Part shown: piece by piece, positions 1 through 8,594 of the stretch
Numbering within the stretch: position 1 is the first letter of the stretch
Layout: every line of letters begins with the position of its first letter
Assembly: GCA_002349055.1 (NCBI GenBank)
Contig: DECD01000047.1
Span: forward strand, 23,012-51,860
Reading direction: 5' to 3'
From: Bacteroidales bacterium UBA2939
GTDB lineage: Bacteria; Bacteroidota; Bacteroidia; Bacteroidales; P3
Length of the DNA: 28,849 nucleotides
Position numbers and translations under genes: made by a program
Notes under the pieces: model-generated
What the model was told of the DNA's origin: nothing
Seen by the model: only the letters and a program-made list of their open reading frames with translations
The model's database searches: none

Positions 1-930
1 TTGGCAAAGACAATCAATTGCGAGCACCGCACGGCCGACGGCGAGGCATGCAACGAGTGCGACAGCTGCCGCTCGTTCAACGAAGGTGCCTCGATGAGTA
101 TCTTTGAGCTTGACGCCGCTTCGAACAACTCGGTCGACAATATGCGCGAGCTTGTAAAACAGGTATATATACCGCCGCAAACGGGCAAGTACAAGGTCTA
201 CATCATCGATGAGGTCCACATGCTTAGTCAGGCGGCTTTCAACGCCTTCCTGAAGACCCTCGAGGAGCCGCCGACCTACGCCAAGTTCATCCTCGCCACA
301 ACCGAGAAACACAAGATTATTCCGACCATTCTGAGCCGTTGTCAGGTGTTTGATTTCAAGCGTATTGAAAACGAAGACATCGTGCGTCACTTGAAGTATG
401 TTGCCGACAGCGAAGGAGTGAAATATGAGGAAGGTGCATTGGAGGTTATCGCCCGCAAAGCCGAGGGAGGTTTGCGTGACGCGCTGTCGATTTTCGACCA
501 GCTGGTGAATTTTACTCAGGGGCAGCTCACCTATCAGGGAGTGCTTGAAAACCTCAACGTGCTGGATTCGGACTACTACTTTAAATTGACTGATTTTCTG
601 CATGCCGGCAACCTCAGCGGTGCACTGCTGCTCTACCAGGAGATTATCGGCAAGGGCTTCGGCGGCCAGCATTTCCTCACTGGTCTTTGCGAGCACCTTC
701 GCAACCTGATGGTAAGCCTCGACCCGCAGACACTCAAGCTGATAGACGGCGGCGACGCCCTGCGTGTGCGCTACGGGCAGCAGGCGCAGCAATGTGGCCT
801 GCCGGCGCTGCTAGGATGGCTCAACACCGCGTCGGAATACGAGTATAAGTTCCGCGAGGCTAACAACAAGAATTTGTTTGTCGAGGTGTGCCTGATGAAA
901 TTGGCCACCGCCGGGATGCCGCAAGGATAG
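1..930 (+). CDS. dnaX: DNA polymerase III subunit gamma/tau, 5'-truncated by window edge, ending at an in-frame TAG
   Basis: This is the clamp-loader ATPase that loads the sliding clamp at the replication fork. The window opens inside the gene: the first codon TTG is an internal Leu, and roughly 60 N-terminal residues including the P-loop lie upstream (estimated from the E. coli protein). Visible are the DnaX zinc module (C7, C16, C19, C22 of this segment; spacing 8-2-2), the Walker B/DExx motif IIDEVHMLS, the sensor-1 segment ILATTEKHK followed by the SRC motif (SRCQVFDFKRI), and the helical collar domain III to about residue 303. The reading frame stops at TAG (928-930) a few codons after domain III, which gives a gamma-like product. 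The downstream tail is open in the same frame and resembles the normal DnaX C-terminus, so the TAG splits the gene. Identity is certain; whether the stop is real, suppressed or an error is not known. Confidence 0.95.
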   Translation: MAKTINCEHRTADGEACNECDSCRSFNEGASMSIFELDAASNNSVDNMRELVKQVYIPPQTGKYKVYIIDEVHMLSQAAFNAFLKTLEEPPTYAKFILATTEKHKIIPTILSRCQVFDFKRIENEDIVRHLKYVADSEGVKYEEGALEVIARKAEGGLRDALSIFDQLVNFTQGQLTYQGVLENLNVLDSDYYFKLTDFLHAGNLSGALLLYQEIIGKGFGGQHFLTGLCEHLRNLMVSLDPQTLKLIDGGDALRVRYGQQAQQCGLPALLGWLNTASEYEYKFREANNKNLFVEVCLMKLATAGMPQG

Positions 931-1512
931 ATTGCAAGAAGTCCCGAAAGGGCAGGCACGGATACACAACAAAGCACGTCTGTAGAGACGCGGCCCGCCG
1001 CGTCTCCGCAAGAGGCACCTGTCCTCAAGGAGACGCAGCAGGCTGCGTCTCTACATGAGTCCCCAAAGGTCAGCCTCAAGGTGCCTCCATTGATGGGGGG
1101 CATCTCCATCAAGGCGACGCAACAGAAGGTTGAACCAATGCAGCATATCTCTGTGGAGGTGAAGCCGTTGACGGAAGAGGATTTGACGGCCTACTGGCAG
1201 GAGGCGGGCGAGAAATTGGGACTGAAAGAACTGCTTGCAGAGGGGATGCCACACCTGGGCGAGAAGCAGGGACTCATTGAGATTGACGCACAGTCGGTGT
1301 CGTTCCACGAGGAGTTCAAGCCGCACAAAATCGATGTGATGGAATTCCTGCGAGGGAAGACAGGAATGAAGATGCTCGACTGCAAGGTAAACCCGTTGTT
1401 TGTCAGCAAGGAAGAGGTTATCTATTCGCCCGAGGACAAGTACAAGGCCATGGTGGAGCAGAACCCTCAGTTGGCAGAGTTGCGGAAACTGTTCCCGATA
1501 ATTGACTATTGA
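931..1512 (+). pseudogene. dnaX: DnaX linker and C-terminal (tau-type) segment, in frame after the TAG
   Basis: This stretch is in the same frame as the upstream dnaX segment and has no stop codon for 193 codons until TGA at 1510-1512. The first ~50 codons are a low-complexity linker built largely from two palindromic repeats. From about 1081 the translation looks like the C-terminal domain of Bacteroidota DnaX: GISIK near its start, a helical middle, and the ending YSPEDKYKAMVEQNPQLAEL then LRKLFPIIDY. It would normally be the tail of the full-length protein that contacts polymerase and helicase. It could be translated by readthrough of TAG or by reinitiation (GTG 1081, ATG 1093 or ATG 1138; none has a clear ribosome-binding site), or the TAG may be a recent mutation or sequence error. 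The intact frame argues against long-standing decay. It ends 19 nt before dapF. Confidence 0.7.
981..1055. repeat. Paired palindromic (REP-like) repeats in the dnaX linker
   Basis: Two near-identical perfect palindromes lie 23 nt apart: 985-1006 (arms GAGACGCGGC/GCCGCGTCTC, 2-nt centre) and 1030-1051 (arms GAGACGCAGC/GCTGCGTCTC, 2-nt centre). The outer flanks also match each other: TGTAGAGACGC at 981-991 is the reverse complement of 1045-1055, so the pair forms one larger inverted repeat. They are read through in frame by the dnaX tail. This looks like an inserted interspersed palindromic repeat rather than native coding sequence (inference). Confidence 0.85.
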
Positions 1513-1531
1513 TGGTTTAAGGTTTAAAGTG

Positions 1532-2317
1532 ATGATTCCATTTTATAAGTTTGATGGGGCGGGGAATGATTTCGTCGTGATAGACAATCGCGACGGTCGT
1601 TTCGAGGCGACGGAGGCCGAGGTGGCAAAGATATGCCACCGGCGATTCGGCGTGGGTGCCGACGGACTGATGACACTCGAGGCGGCATCGGATGGCTTTG
1701 ATTTCGAGATGAAATACTATAACAGCGACGGACGGCTGGGGTCGATGTGCGGCAACGGCGGTCGCTGTATCGCAGCGTTCGCACATGTGCTTGGCATGGG
1801 AAAAAAGCTGCATTTCAAGGGCTACGACGGGCCGCACGACGCGGAGATTGTGATGTGGGACGAGGAGCGTCGGCTGGGCATTGTGAAACTGGGGATGCGG
1901 AGTGTCGCCTCCAGCGAGGTGCGTCGTTGCCTGGATGGATGGTTCCTCGATACCGGCTCGCCGCATTATGTGCAGCGTGTCAGTGATTTGGAACATTTCG
2001 ACGTGTTGGGTGAGGGTAGACGCATACGCAATATCGTCGAGGAGTTTCCGCAGGGAACCAATGTCGATTTCGTTGAGGACCTGCCCGACGGACGCCTCTT
2101 CGTGCGCACCTATGAGCGTGGCGTGGAGGACGAGACCTGGGCCTGTGGCACAGGTGTCACCGCCTGCGCCATAGTGACTGGCAACCACGGTATTGTGTCC
2201 CGCGGCGGCGATTTCAAAGTAACCTTTGACGCCACGGGCACAGGGTATGAAAATGTGTGTTTGATTGGTCCCGTAGCATTAAATTTTGTTGGAGAATGGA
2301 CCTGTTCAGCGCGATAG
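1532..2317 (+). CDS. dapF: Diaminopimelate epimerase
   Basis: Cytoplasmic enzyme that interconverts LL- and meso-diaminopimelate for lysine and peptidoglycan synthesis. The 261-residue product is of normal length. It begins MIPFYKFDGAGNDFVVID, the family's usual N-terminus, which is why ATG 1532 is preferred over TTG at 1502. Both catalytic cysteines are present in their motifs: C73 in MCGNGGRC and C205 in WACGTGVTAC. GxGNDFVVID and the substrate-binding GSPHYV segment are also visible. The gene starts 19 nt after the dnaX tail and its last 22 nt overlap the start of ligA, so it probably belongs to the same transcript. No anomaly seen. Confidence 0.97.
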   Translation: MIPFYKFDGAGNDFVVIDNRDGRFEATEAEVAKICHRRFGVGADGLMTLEAASDGFDFEMKYYNSDGRLGSMCGNGGRCIAAFAHVLGMGKKLHFKGYDGPHDAEIVMWDEERRLGIVKLGMRSVASSEVRRCLDGWFLDTGSPHYVQRVSDLEHFDVLGEGRRIRNIVEEFPQGTNVDFVEDLPDGRLFVRTYERGVEDETWACGTGVTACAIVTGNHGIVSRGGDFKVTFDATGTGYENVCLIGPVALNFVGEWTCSAR

Positions 2318-4332
2318 ATACCGAGCCCGTAAGAAAAAGGATGGAGCAGCTGGCCGAGGAAATCGACCGGCTGAACTATGAATATTATATGAACGACCGC
2401 TCGCTGGTCTCGGATTTTGAGTTCGACGCCATGCTGCGCGAGTTGCAAGACCTGGAGCGGCAGTATCCCGAGTTGGCCAGCCCGCTGTCGCCCACCAAGC
2501 GTGTGGGGGGCGAGGTGAACAAGAGTTTCCGTCAGGTGCAGCACCGCTTCCCGATGCTCTCGCTGGGCAACACCTATTCCATCGAGGAGATTGAGGACTT
2601 CGAGACCCGGACGCGCAAGTTGCTCGACGGCAAGGAATTTTCCTATACTTGCGAACTGAAATACGACGGCGTGGCCATCGGCCTGACCTACCGCCATGGG
2701 CATCTGGTGCAGGCGGTGACGCGCGGCAACGGAGCCGTGGGCGATGACATCACGCTCAATGCCAAGACCATTCCCACCATCCCGCTGAAGCTCAGGGGCG
2801 AATACCCCGACGATTTCGAGGCAAGGGGTGAGGTGGTCTATCCCTTCGAGGCTTTCGATGCCATGAACAAGCAGCGCGAGGCCGAAGGCGACGAGCCATT
2901 CGCCAATCCGCGCAATGCCGCAAGCGGCAGCCTGAAGTTGCAAGACAGCGCCGAATGTGCCAAGAGGAAGCTGATGTTTTGCATGTATTTCATGATGGCG
3001 CCCGACGGCGTGAGGCTTCCCGACACCCATTTCGGTCGCTTGGAATGGGCGCGCCAGATGGGCTTCAAGGTGCAGCCCTACATCAAGGAGTGCAAGGACA
3101 TCAAGGAAATAAAAGATTTTATAGAATACTGGGACAAAGAACGTTGGAATCTTCCGTTCGGTATTGATGGCATCGTTATCAAAGTGAACCAGACACCGCT
3201 TTGGGAGAGTCTGGGGCTGACGGCCAAGAGTCCGCGCTGGGCCATAGCCTACAAGTTCAAGGCCGAGCGCGTCAGCACCCCGCTGGAGAGCATCAGCTAC
3301 CAGGTGGGACGCACTGGAGTCATAACGCCGGTGGCCAACCTGCAGCCGGTGTGGCTGGGTGGCACCACGGTGAAGCGCGCCACGCTGGTCAACGCCGATT
3401 TCATTGCCAAGATGGACATCCACATCGGCGACCACCTCTTCATCGAGAAGGGCGGCGAGATTATACCCAAAGTGGTGGGCGTGGACATGGAGCAGCGGAA
3501 GGAAGGGTCGATGCCGGTGCAGTACATAGTACGCTGTCCGGAATGCGGAGCCGAGTTGGTGCGTGCCGAGGGCGAGGCGGGACACTACTGCCCCAATGCC
3601 GACGGCTGCCATCCACAGATTATTGGTCGCCTTGAACATTTCGTAGGCCGCAAGGCCATGGATATCGAAAGTCTGGGCCCCGAGCGGCTTGAACTGCTCT
3701 ACAAGGCTGGTCTGGTGAAGAATATCGCCGACATCTATGACCTGAAACGAGAACAGCTGATAGGTCTGGGTGACGATTCGACCATCCAGGAAAGGAGTGC
3801 CGACAACCTGCTGGCGGCCATCGAGGCTTCGAAGCAGGTGCCGTTCGAGAGGGTTCTTTTCGCACTGGGAATAAGATATGTGGGAGAGGTAGGCGCCAAG
3901 AAACTGGCGCGCTACTTTAAGAACATCGACGCCCTGATGAGCGCCGATGCCGCCGAACTGGCCCAGGTGGAAGATGTGGGCGAGGTGACGGCGAAAGCGG
4001 TGAGTGATTGGTTTGCCAATCCATTGCACCGCGAGATTGTGGCACGGCTCAGAACGGCCGGGCTACAAATGAGTGGTCAGTGGTCAGTGGTCAGTGGTCT
4101 GTTGGAGGGAATGACTTTCGTGGTGAGCGGTGTCTTCGAACACTTCTCGCGCGTGGAGATAAAAGCCGACATTGAGAACCACGGCGGCAAGGTGTTGGGC
4201 TCCATCAGTGGCAAGACCACCTACTTGCTGGCAGGCGAGAAGATGGGCCCCGAGAAGTTGAAGAAAGCCGAGAAACTCGGAGTGAAGATACTCTCCGAGG
4301 CAGAATATTTAACTATGACTGCCGAAGAATGA
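2296..4332 (+). CDS. ligA: NAD+-dependent DNA ligase
   Basis: Seals nicks in duplex DNA during replication and repair, using NAD+. The 678-residue product has the full domain order: Ia domain at 1-70 (LNYEYYMNDRSLVSDFEFD), adenylation domain with nucleophile K122 in ELKYDG, OB fold, a four-Cys zinc finger (C414, C417, C432, C438), helix-hairpin-helix repeats (about 440-585) and a C-terminal BRCT domain (about 601-672). ATG 2296 is chosen because MDLFSAIDTEPVRKRM matches a ligase start; upstream in-frame codons read into the dapF tail. Four tandem 7-mers encode the HhH-BRCT linker, an odd feature in an essential gene. Its stop overlaps the next start as ATGA, indicating coupled translation. 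Confidence 0.98.
   Translation: MDLFSAIDTEPVRKRMEQLAEEIDRLNYEYYMNDRSLVSDFEFDAMLRELQDLERQYPELASPLSPTKRVGGEVNKSFRQVQHRFPMLSLGNTYSIEEIEDFETRTRKLLDGKEFSYTCELKYDGVAIGLTYRHGHLVQAVTRGNGAVGDDITLNAKTIPTIPLKLRGEYPDDFEARGEVVYPFEAFDAMNKQREAEGDEPFANPRNAASGSLKLQDSAECAKRKLMFCMYFMMAPDGVRLPDTHFGRLEWARQMGFKVQPYIKECKDIKEIKDFIEYWDKERWNLPFGIDGIVIKVNQTPLWESLGLTAKSPRWAIAYKFKAERVSTPLESISYQVGRTGVITPVANLQPVWLGGTTVKRATLVNADFIAKMDIHIGDHLFIEKGGEIIPKVVGVDMEQRKEGSMPVQYIVRCPECGAELVRAEGEAGHYCPNADGCHPQIIGRLEHFVGRKAMDIESLGPERLELLYKAGLVKNIADIYDLKREQLIGLGDDSTIQERSADNLLAAIEASKQVPFERVLFALGIRYVGEVGAKKLARYFKNIDALMSADAAELAQVEDVGEVTAKAVSDWFANPLHREIVARLRTAGLQMSGQWSVVSGLLEGMTFVVSGVFEHFSRVEIKADIENHGGKVLGSISGKTTYLLAGEKMGPEKLKKAEKLGVKILSEAEYLTMTAEE
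4072..4099 (+). repeat. Four tandem AGTGGTC heptamers inside ligA
   Basis: Four perfect copies of AGTGGTC (28 nt) encode the short linker GQWSVVSG between the HhH and BRCT domains of LigA. Because 7 is not a multiple of 3, gain or loss of one copy would shift the frame and remove only the BRCT domain. Confidence 0.95.
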
Positions 4333-5381
4333 AGCGGTTGTTGATAATAATGCTGGCGTTGCTGACGGCATCCGTCGGGCAGACGCAGGAGACATTGCAC
4401 AGCTGGGATGTGTCTTTGAATGCAGGCTACATGATGCCCAACAACTCGGCCTACAAAGACTTCGCATCCACCACTTTTGGCGTGGATGCCACCTGGTGGT
4501 GTCGCGGCATCGACACGTCGTACTGGCGTAGTAAAAAGCACTACCCGTTCTTCGGTCTCAAGTTTTCGTATGCACACATACCCAACTCGATAGCTGGCGA
4601 CCGCCTGGGTCTCACGGGTCAGGTGCGGCAACAGCTCTTCGGACTCAAGCGTTGGGAGTGGAGTGCAGGAGTGGGGCTCTCGGCCTACACCCAGCCACGC
4701 AGTCTTACTGGCGACACCAACAATATCTTCATCGGCTCGCTCATCAACTGCCTGATAGACCTGGGCATCACCTACCGACCCACCGAGCGGTTCTTCCTCT
4801 CGGCCCGTGTGCTGCACACCAGCAACGGCATGCTGATGTGGCCCAACATGGGTTTGAACTATTTCCAGGTGGACATGGGCTACACCTTTGGGCAGCGCCA
4901 GCCAGGTAGCTACCCAACAAATGTCGGTGACTCTAAGGTTCCAAAAAGGGAGCTTGGCATTGCCATTTCGCCTGGTATGGTGATGTCGCGCGACCGCGAC
5001 TTCGACGGTTACTATTTCTGCTATGATTTAAACCTCTATTATCAGAATTACGTCAGCCCGACATTTGCCTTCGGTGGCGCAGTGGATCTGTGGTACAACA
5101 CCAACGACACCAAGCACCTGGAGCGTGAGGACGGAGTCTATAAGATTCCGCTCTATGTGAGTGCCATGGCCTTTGCAGAAATCTTCTGGGGGCCGGTGAG
5201 CCTCAAAGCAGGTATCGGCCCCAACATCGTGGTGTCGCCACAGGTGACCATACCGTTCTACGAGAGGGTGGGAGCCTATTACAATTTTGGCAACAACTAC
5301 CTGGGTGTGGCAGTCAACGCCCACGGCGGCCGCGTGGAGTTCATTGAATGGACCTATGGACGACGCTTCCCGGTGTGGTAG
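4329..5381 (+). CDS. Outer-membrane acyloxyacyl hydrolase / PagL-like lipid A deacylase
   Basis: 350-residue predicted outer-membrane beta-barrel enzyme that would remove a 3-O-acyl chain from lipid A. Residues 1-20 are a signal peptide (MKRLLIIMLALLTASVGQTQ). The diagnostic PagL-type segment HTSNG with PNMGLNYFQ following is at about 163-180, which gives the catalytic His163 and Ser165. The third member of the triad (an acidic residue in PagL) is not obvious; the roughly equivalent position is N177. The protein is about twice the length of the small PagL barrel, as in many Bacteroidota proteins labelled acyloxyacyl hydrolase, and its C-terminal half has alternating aromatic/polar strands. 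The start overlaps the ligA stop (ATGA), so it is likely co-translated. It ends 3 nt from the convergent gene, and no hairpin terminator is visible between them. Function is inferred from the motif only. Confidence 0.6.
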   Translation: MKRLLIIMLALLTASVGQTQETLHSWDVSLNAGYMMPNNSAYKDFASTTFGVDATWWCRGIDTSYWRSKKHYPFFGLKFSYAHIPNSIAGDRLGLTGQVRQQLFGLKRWEWSAGVGLSAYTQPRSLTGDTNNIFIGSLINCLIDLGITYRPTERFFLSARVLHTSNGMLMWPNMGLNYFQVDMGYTFGQRQPGSYPTNVGDSKVPKRELGIAISPGMVMSRDRDFDGYYFCYDLNLYYQNYVSPTFAFGGAVDLWYNTNDTKHLEREDGVYKIPLYVSAMAFAEIFWGPVSLKAGIGPNIVVSPQVTIPFYERVGAYYNFGNNYLGVAVNAHGGRVEFIEWTYGRRFPVW

Positions 5382-5384
5382 AGC

Positions 5385-8051
5385 TTATTCTTCCGTTTTT
5401 TTCAGAATGTCTTGAATGATACTGGCTTTCCAGGGAGTGCTCATGTCGAAGATTTCCTCGATGGGACGACTGAGCTTCTCGATAAAGAGGTGCGTGTTAT
5501 CCTGGTGTTCCATTTGTTCCAACTCGTGGGCCACCTGCTGCCAGTCGTGCTGCGAGTAGAGCAGGGGGACGAAATTGTTCATGTCGAAGTTCTGCACTAC
5601 CATGTTGTCGATACCTTCGGTTTCGATGCGTGAATGGGCTCGGGCCAACTTGATTTCGCCCACCTCTTGCAACACCTGCTGGTATTTCTCGTACAGCACA
5701 TACTCGTTCATGAGGAATGCCACGATAGTATCGGAGAGGCTGTTCCACATGCGGCGTGGAAGCGGACGTGCCACGAAACGACCAATCATAAAACTGCCTG
5801 CCGTCAGACCCGAGATGTTGCGTTTGTGGCAGAGGGTGTAAAGGCGGCGGAAAAGCTCAATCTTGTTGCTCACGTCGAGGAGGTCGAACAGACGTCCTTG
5901 GTCGTTATGGTCGCCCATGCGGCTCTGGAGCACGCCATCGACATACTCGTCGGGGTGCTGCTCGAACCAGGTGTTTACAATGGTGGCTGCCTTCTTGGGC
6001 TGGTTTTGTAGGTTGCAGCGGATGAGGCGCGCCAGTTTGCTGATGTCCGTGATATAAGACACCTCGTTGGAGGTGACAATCTGTTGGTATTTCTCGTAGG
6101 CGTTCTTCATGCGGCTGAAGAAAAGCTTCTCCTCGTCGTTGAGGTCGACATTGGCACCTTCGAGATATTTGGTGAAGCGGGCGGGTTTGAAGGCGGCTTG
6201 CCCTTTGTAGATGCTCTGGCGTTTGGAGCTGACGGTGAGCATCTCGCCCTCGGCAATAGTGATGCCGTCGGCATTGACGATGGTATTGCCCTCGATGCGG
6301 ATGCCATAGGACTGGAGGTCCATGAAGGCGGGGATACCATAGCCGCGACAAGCGGTGACCACATGGATAGCGGCTGGCAGCATGGAAAGGATGGCGTCGA
6401 GCTCATTGAGGGTGATGGTGTCCTGCGGCACGAAGTGGCTTTGACAGAGGCACACGCGCTCACCTTTGCTCTTGTATTCATGGGCTTTGGCCACCGAGAA
6501 GCAGAGTCGCGCCGAAATGGCGGTGCGCGGCAGCACACTCAGGCCGTGGCCGAAGAACTGAAGCTGCGAGATGGTTCTGTCGTCGATGGAGGCGGAGACT
6601 ATCTGTCGCAGGTGGTAGGGCTTGATGAGGTCTAGAACATAGCGGTCGGCAATAAGACCTTCATCGAGCATATCGATGGCCGAGATGAGGGCAGCACGAC
6701 CGGTCATCTCCGAGGCATTGAGCTGCAACACGGAGAAGAGACTGAGCTGGTGAGGACGGCTCTCGACAGCGAACTCGATGGTCACAGGTGTTTTGTAGCG
6801 GCTCTCCAACTTCTTTAACAACGGGTCGAAATGGTAAACCGCCGGGAACTGCTGACGTATCTCATTGCGGTTGGTATAGGAGAGATCCTCGGTAGTAACG
6901 TCGCCGGTCATGATTTCCTCGCCGAAAATGTTACGGTAACTCTCAATCTGCTTGCCCTCGCCGGTTCGCGAATGGCGGCTGTAGAGCACACCGGGGTAGC
7001 TATCGTCGTTGCCGATGGTCCACACCATGCGTTGAAGGATGAGGCTCGGATAAGCCTGCTTGCCCTGCATGAAAGTGAGGATGAGGTCGGGATTATTGAG
7101 GTAGAACTGGCGGACGAACTGGGTGAGACGCAAGGCTTGGTAGTGGGCGTCAGTAATGAGGCGCTCTTCGCCTGCGGCAATTATTTTGTTCTCTAACTCG
7201 GCAATGCGCAGGTGCTGGTCGACGACCGAGAGCTTAATGTCGGTGGTCTGGTAATGGTGGTCGACCTCGAGCATCTCGCAGATGGTATGAAGGGTACTGA
7301 GGTAGACGCGGTTGGCCATGATGGGGGCAAAGCTGGCCTTCAGGGCGTTGTATGACATCCGTGTGACGCCGATGTTGAGCAGCGTGGGCATCAAGCCGGG
7401 GATGTACTGCGGCATGGCGCAGCGGATGGCGAATACCAAAGGGGTGCGCACGTCGCCCAAGCGGCAGTTGGTCATTATCTCCAGGTTGTGGATGGCCTTT
7501 TGCAATAGGTCGGGCAGGTGCTCGGGATGGTTGAACGACTTGGCAGTGAGGATGACGAAATCGGGCACCGGGTAGCAGTTCTTCGTCAGGTCGAGGAGCA
7601 TGTGACCCTTGTAGCTGATGGCCTCGTCGGTGAAGTCGGACGTGGTGGTGAGGGTGGTGATGAGCTCGTCGGAGTCGAACAGGGGGTTCTTCTCGACAAA
7701 GTCGATGCACTGGCGACGGAAGATGTCGCGGATGCCCTCCAGCCGGAGTTTCTCGTCGGCAGAGAGTAAACCGTCGCGCTCGGCCAGCAGCAGTTCGAGG
7801 AATCCACGTTGATCTTCATTGCGAAGCTTGAGCAATTGGTACATGTCGTACCAACGCGGCGGGAACTCATAAGCGGTTTCGTCGCCCTCCAGACGGTAGA
7901 TGACGGTGCCGGGCTTATTTCCTTCCAGCTGGTTTGCCGGGTCTTCACTGTCATGGTTGAAAATCTCACGACCCTCGCGGGCATAGAGATTGACCATGTA
8001 AAAGTTGGGGTAGCTGGCACGGATACGAAACCGGCCTATCTTTATAGCCAT
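5385..8051 (-). CDS. PPDK-like protein: ATP-binding and phosphohistidine domains with a non-PPDK C-terminus
   Basis: The central part follows pyruvate phosphate dikinase. Numbering from ATG at 8051 (888 aa): a unique N-terminal region 1-145; an ATP-grasp domain starting SYKGHMLLDLTKNCYPVPDF (Lys148, like the GGKGANL...PVPPGF segment); VFAIRCAMPQYIPGLMPTLL (Arg210; compare VRSGA...MPGMMDT); VWTIGNDDSYPGVLYSR with TGEG; GEEIMTG; then a swivelling domain with AAIHVVTACRGYGIPAF, which aligns with the TSHAAVVARG motif and keeps its His (H563). After about residue 620 the PEP/pyruvate TIM barrel of PPDK is absent, replaced by ~265 mostly helical residues I do not recognise. It may be a phosphotransfer enzyme with another acceptor or a regulatory relic. 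ATG 8051 lies 4 nt after the upstream stop; an upstream alternative at 8075 overlaps that gene. Last gene of the ruvX-def-lipoprotein run. Confidence 0.75.
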   Translation of the reverse strand: MAIKIGRFRIRASYPNFYMVNLYAREGREIFNHDSEDPANQLEGNKPGTVIYRLEGDETAYEFPPRWYDMYQLLKLRNEDQRGFLELLLAERDGLLSADEKLRLEGIRDIFRRQCIDFVEKNPLFDSDELITTLTTTSDFTDEAISYKGHMLLDLTKNCYPVPDFVILTAKSFNHPEHLPDLLQKAIHNLEIMTNCRLGDVRTPLVFAIRCAMPQYIPGLMPTLLNIGVTRMSYNALKASFAPIMANRVYLSTLHTICEMLEVDHHYQTTDIKLSVVDQHLRIAELENKIIAAGEERLITDAHYQALRLTQFVRQFYLNNPDLILTFMQGKQAYPSLILQRMVWTIGNDDSYPGVLYSRHSRTGEGKQIESYRNIFGEEIMTGDVTTEDLSYTNRNEIRQQFPAVYHFDPLLKKLESRYKTPVTIEFAVESRPHQLSLFSVLQLNASEMTGRAALISAIDMLDEGLIADRYVLDLIKPYHLRQIVSASIDDRTISQLQFFGHGLSVLPRTAISARLCFSVAKAHEYKSKGERVCLCQSHFVPQDTITLNELDAILSMLPAAIHVVTACRGYGIPAFMDLQSYGIRIEGNTIVNADGITIAEGEMLTVSSKRQSIYKGQAAFKPARFTKYLEGANVDLNDEEKLFFSRMKNAYEKYQQIVTSNEVSYITDISKLARLIRCNLQNQPKKAATIVNTWFEQHPDEYVDGVLQSRMGDHNDQGRLFDLLDVSNKIELFRRLYTLCHKRNISGLTAGSFMIGRFVARPLPRRMWNSLSDTIVAFLMNEYVLYEKYQQVLQEVGEIKLARAHSRIETEGIDNMVVQNFDMNNFVPLLYSQHDWQQVAHELEQMEHQDNTHLFIEKLSRPIEEIFDMSTPWKASIIQDILKKTEE

Positions 8052-8055
8052 CGGT

Positions 8056-8577
8056 TCACTTGCGGTTTTGGGCAAGGATGGCCTCCAGTTGCTCCTCGGG
8101 GGTCATGCCAATGAGGGGAATCATCTTGCGGGTGTCAGCGGCAAGGATGTGGTCGGGGTAGTTGTTGACAAACTCAGTGTAAGCTTCGCGCGCCAAATCA
8201 TATTGTTGGTTGGCCTCGTAAGCTTGTCCTTTCAAGAACTGGCACATGGCTATGTCCTCGAAACCGGGATAAAGGGCCATGACGCTGTCGAGAGAGGCAA
8301 TGCCTTTTTCGAAGTTGCCGGTGTTGATCTGCACTTCGGCGGTGCGGAACATGTAGACGGGAGCCAGGCTGTCATCGGGGAAGTTGCTCACGAACAGATC
8401 GTAGAGGGCAATGATATGGTTGGCTTTGGCAGTATCGGCACCGACAGCAACGTATGTCAGGCTCTGCTCCTCGTTGGTGATAGAGTCGATGAGTTGGTCG
8501 TAGTCGGGAACTTCGTTTTTCTGGCCGCAGGCCGTTGCCAGCAGTGCTCCGAGGGTAAAAAAGAATATTTTTTTCAT
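8056..8577 (-). CDS. TPR-type periplasmic lipoprotein
   Basis: 173-residue lipoprotein of unknown role. A lipobox signal peptide ends LLATAC with C17 as the acylated cysteine. The mature part has tetratricopeptide-like helical pairs, e.g. ALYDLFVSNFPDDSLAPVYM at about 58-77, then FRTAEVQINTGNFEKGIASL, and KGQAYEANQQYDLAREAYTE with FVNNYPDH at about 116-143. The pattern resembles the helical repeats of BamD/YfiO-like outer-membrane assembly lipoproteins but is shorter. It sits 17 nt after def and 4 nt before the PPDK-like gene, in the same orientation. A TPR lipoprotein next to def and ruvX is a recurring Bacteroidota arrangement as far as I recall. Confidence 0.8.
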   Translation of the reverse strand: MKKIFFFTLGALLATACGQKNEVPDYDQLIDSITNEEQSLTYVAVGADTAKANHIIALYDLFVSNFPDDSLAPVYMFRTAEVQINTGNFEKGIASLDSVMALYPGFEDIAMCQFLKGQAYEANQQYDLAREAYTEFVNNYPDHILAADTRKMIPLIGMTPEEQLEAILAQNRK

Positions 8578-8594
8578 TGTTATTCTATGATTTA

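Noticed and set aside
928..930. General recoding of TAG as a sense codon in this organism
   Set aside because: TAG ends several intact genes here (the PagL-like gene at 5381, dapF at 2317, ltaE at 16749, the four-helix protein at 19775, the small protein at 20197), so the dnaX TAG needs a local explanation.
2110..4029. 639-codon open frame antisense to ligA and dapF
   Set aside because: Shadow of GC-rich coding sequence. The sense strand encodes complete LigA and DapF with all motifs.
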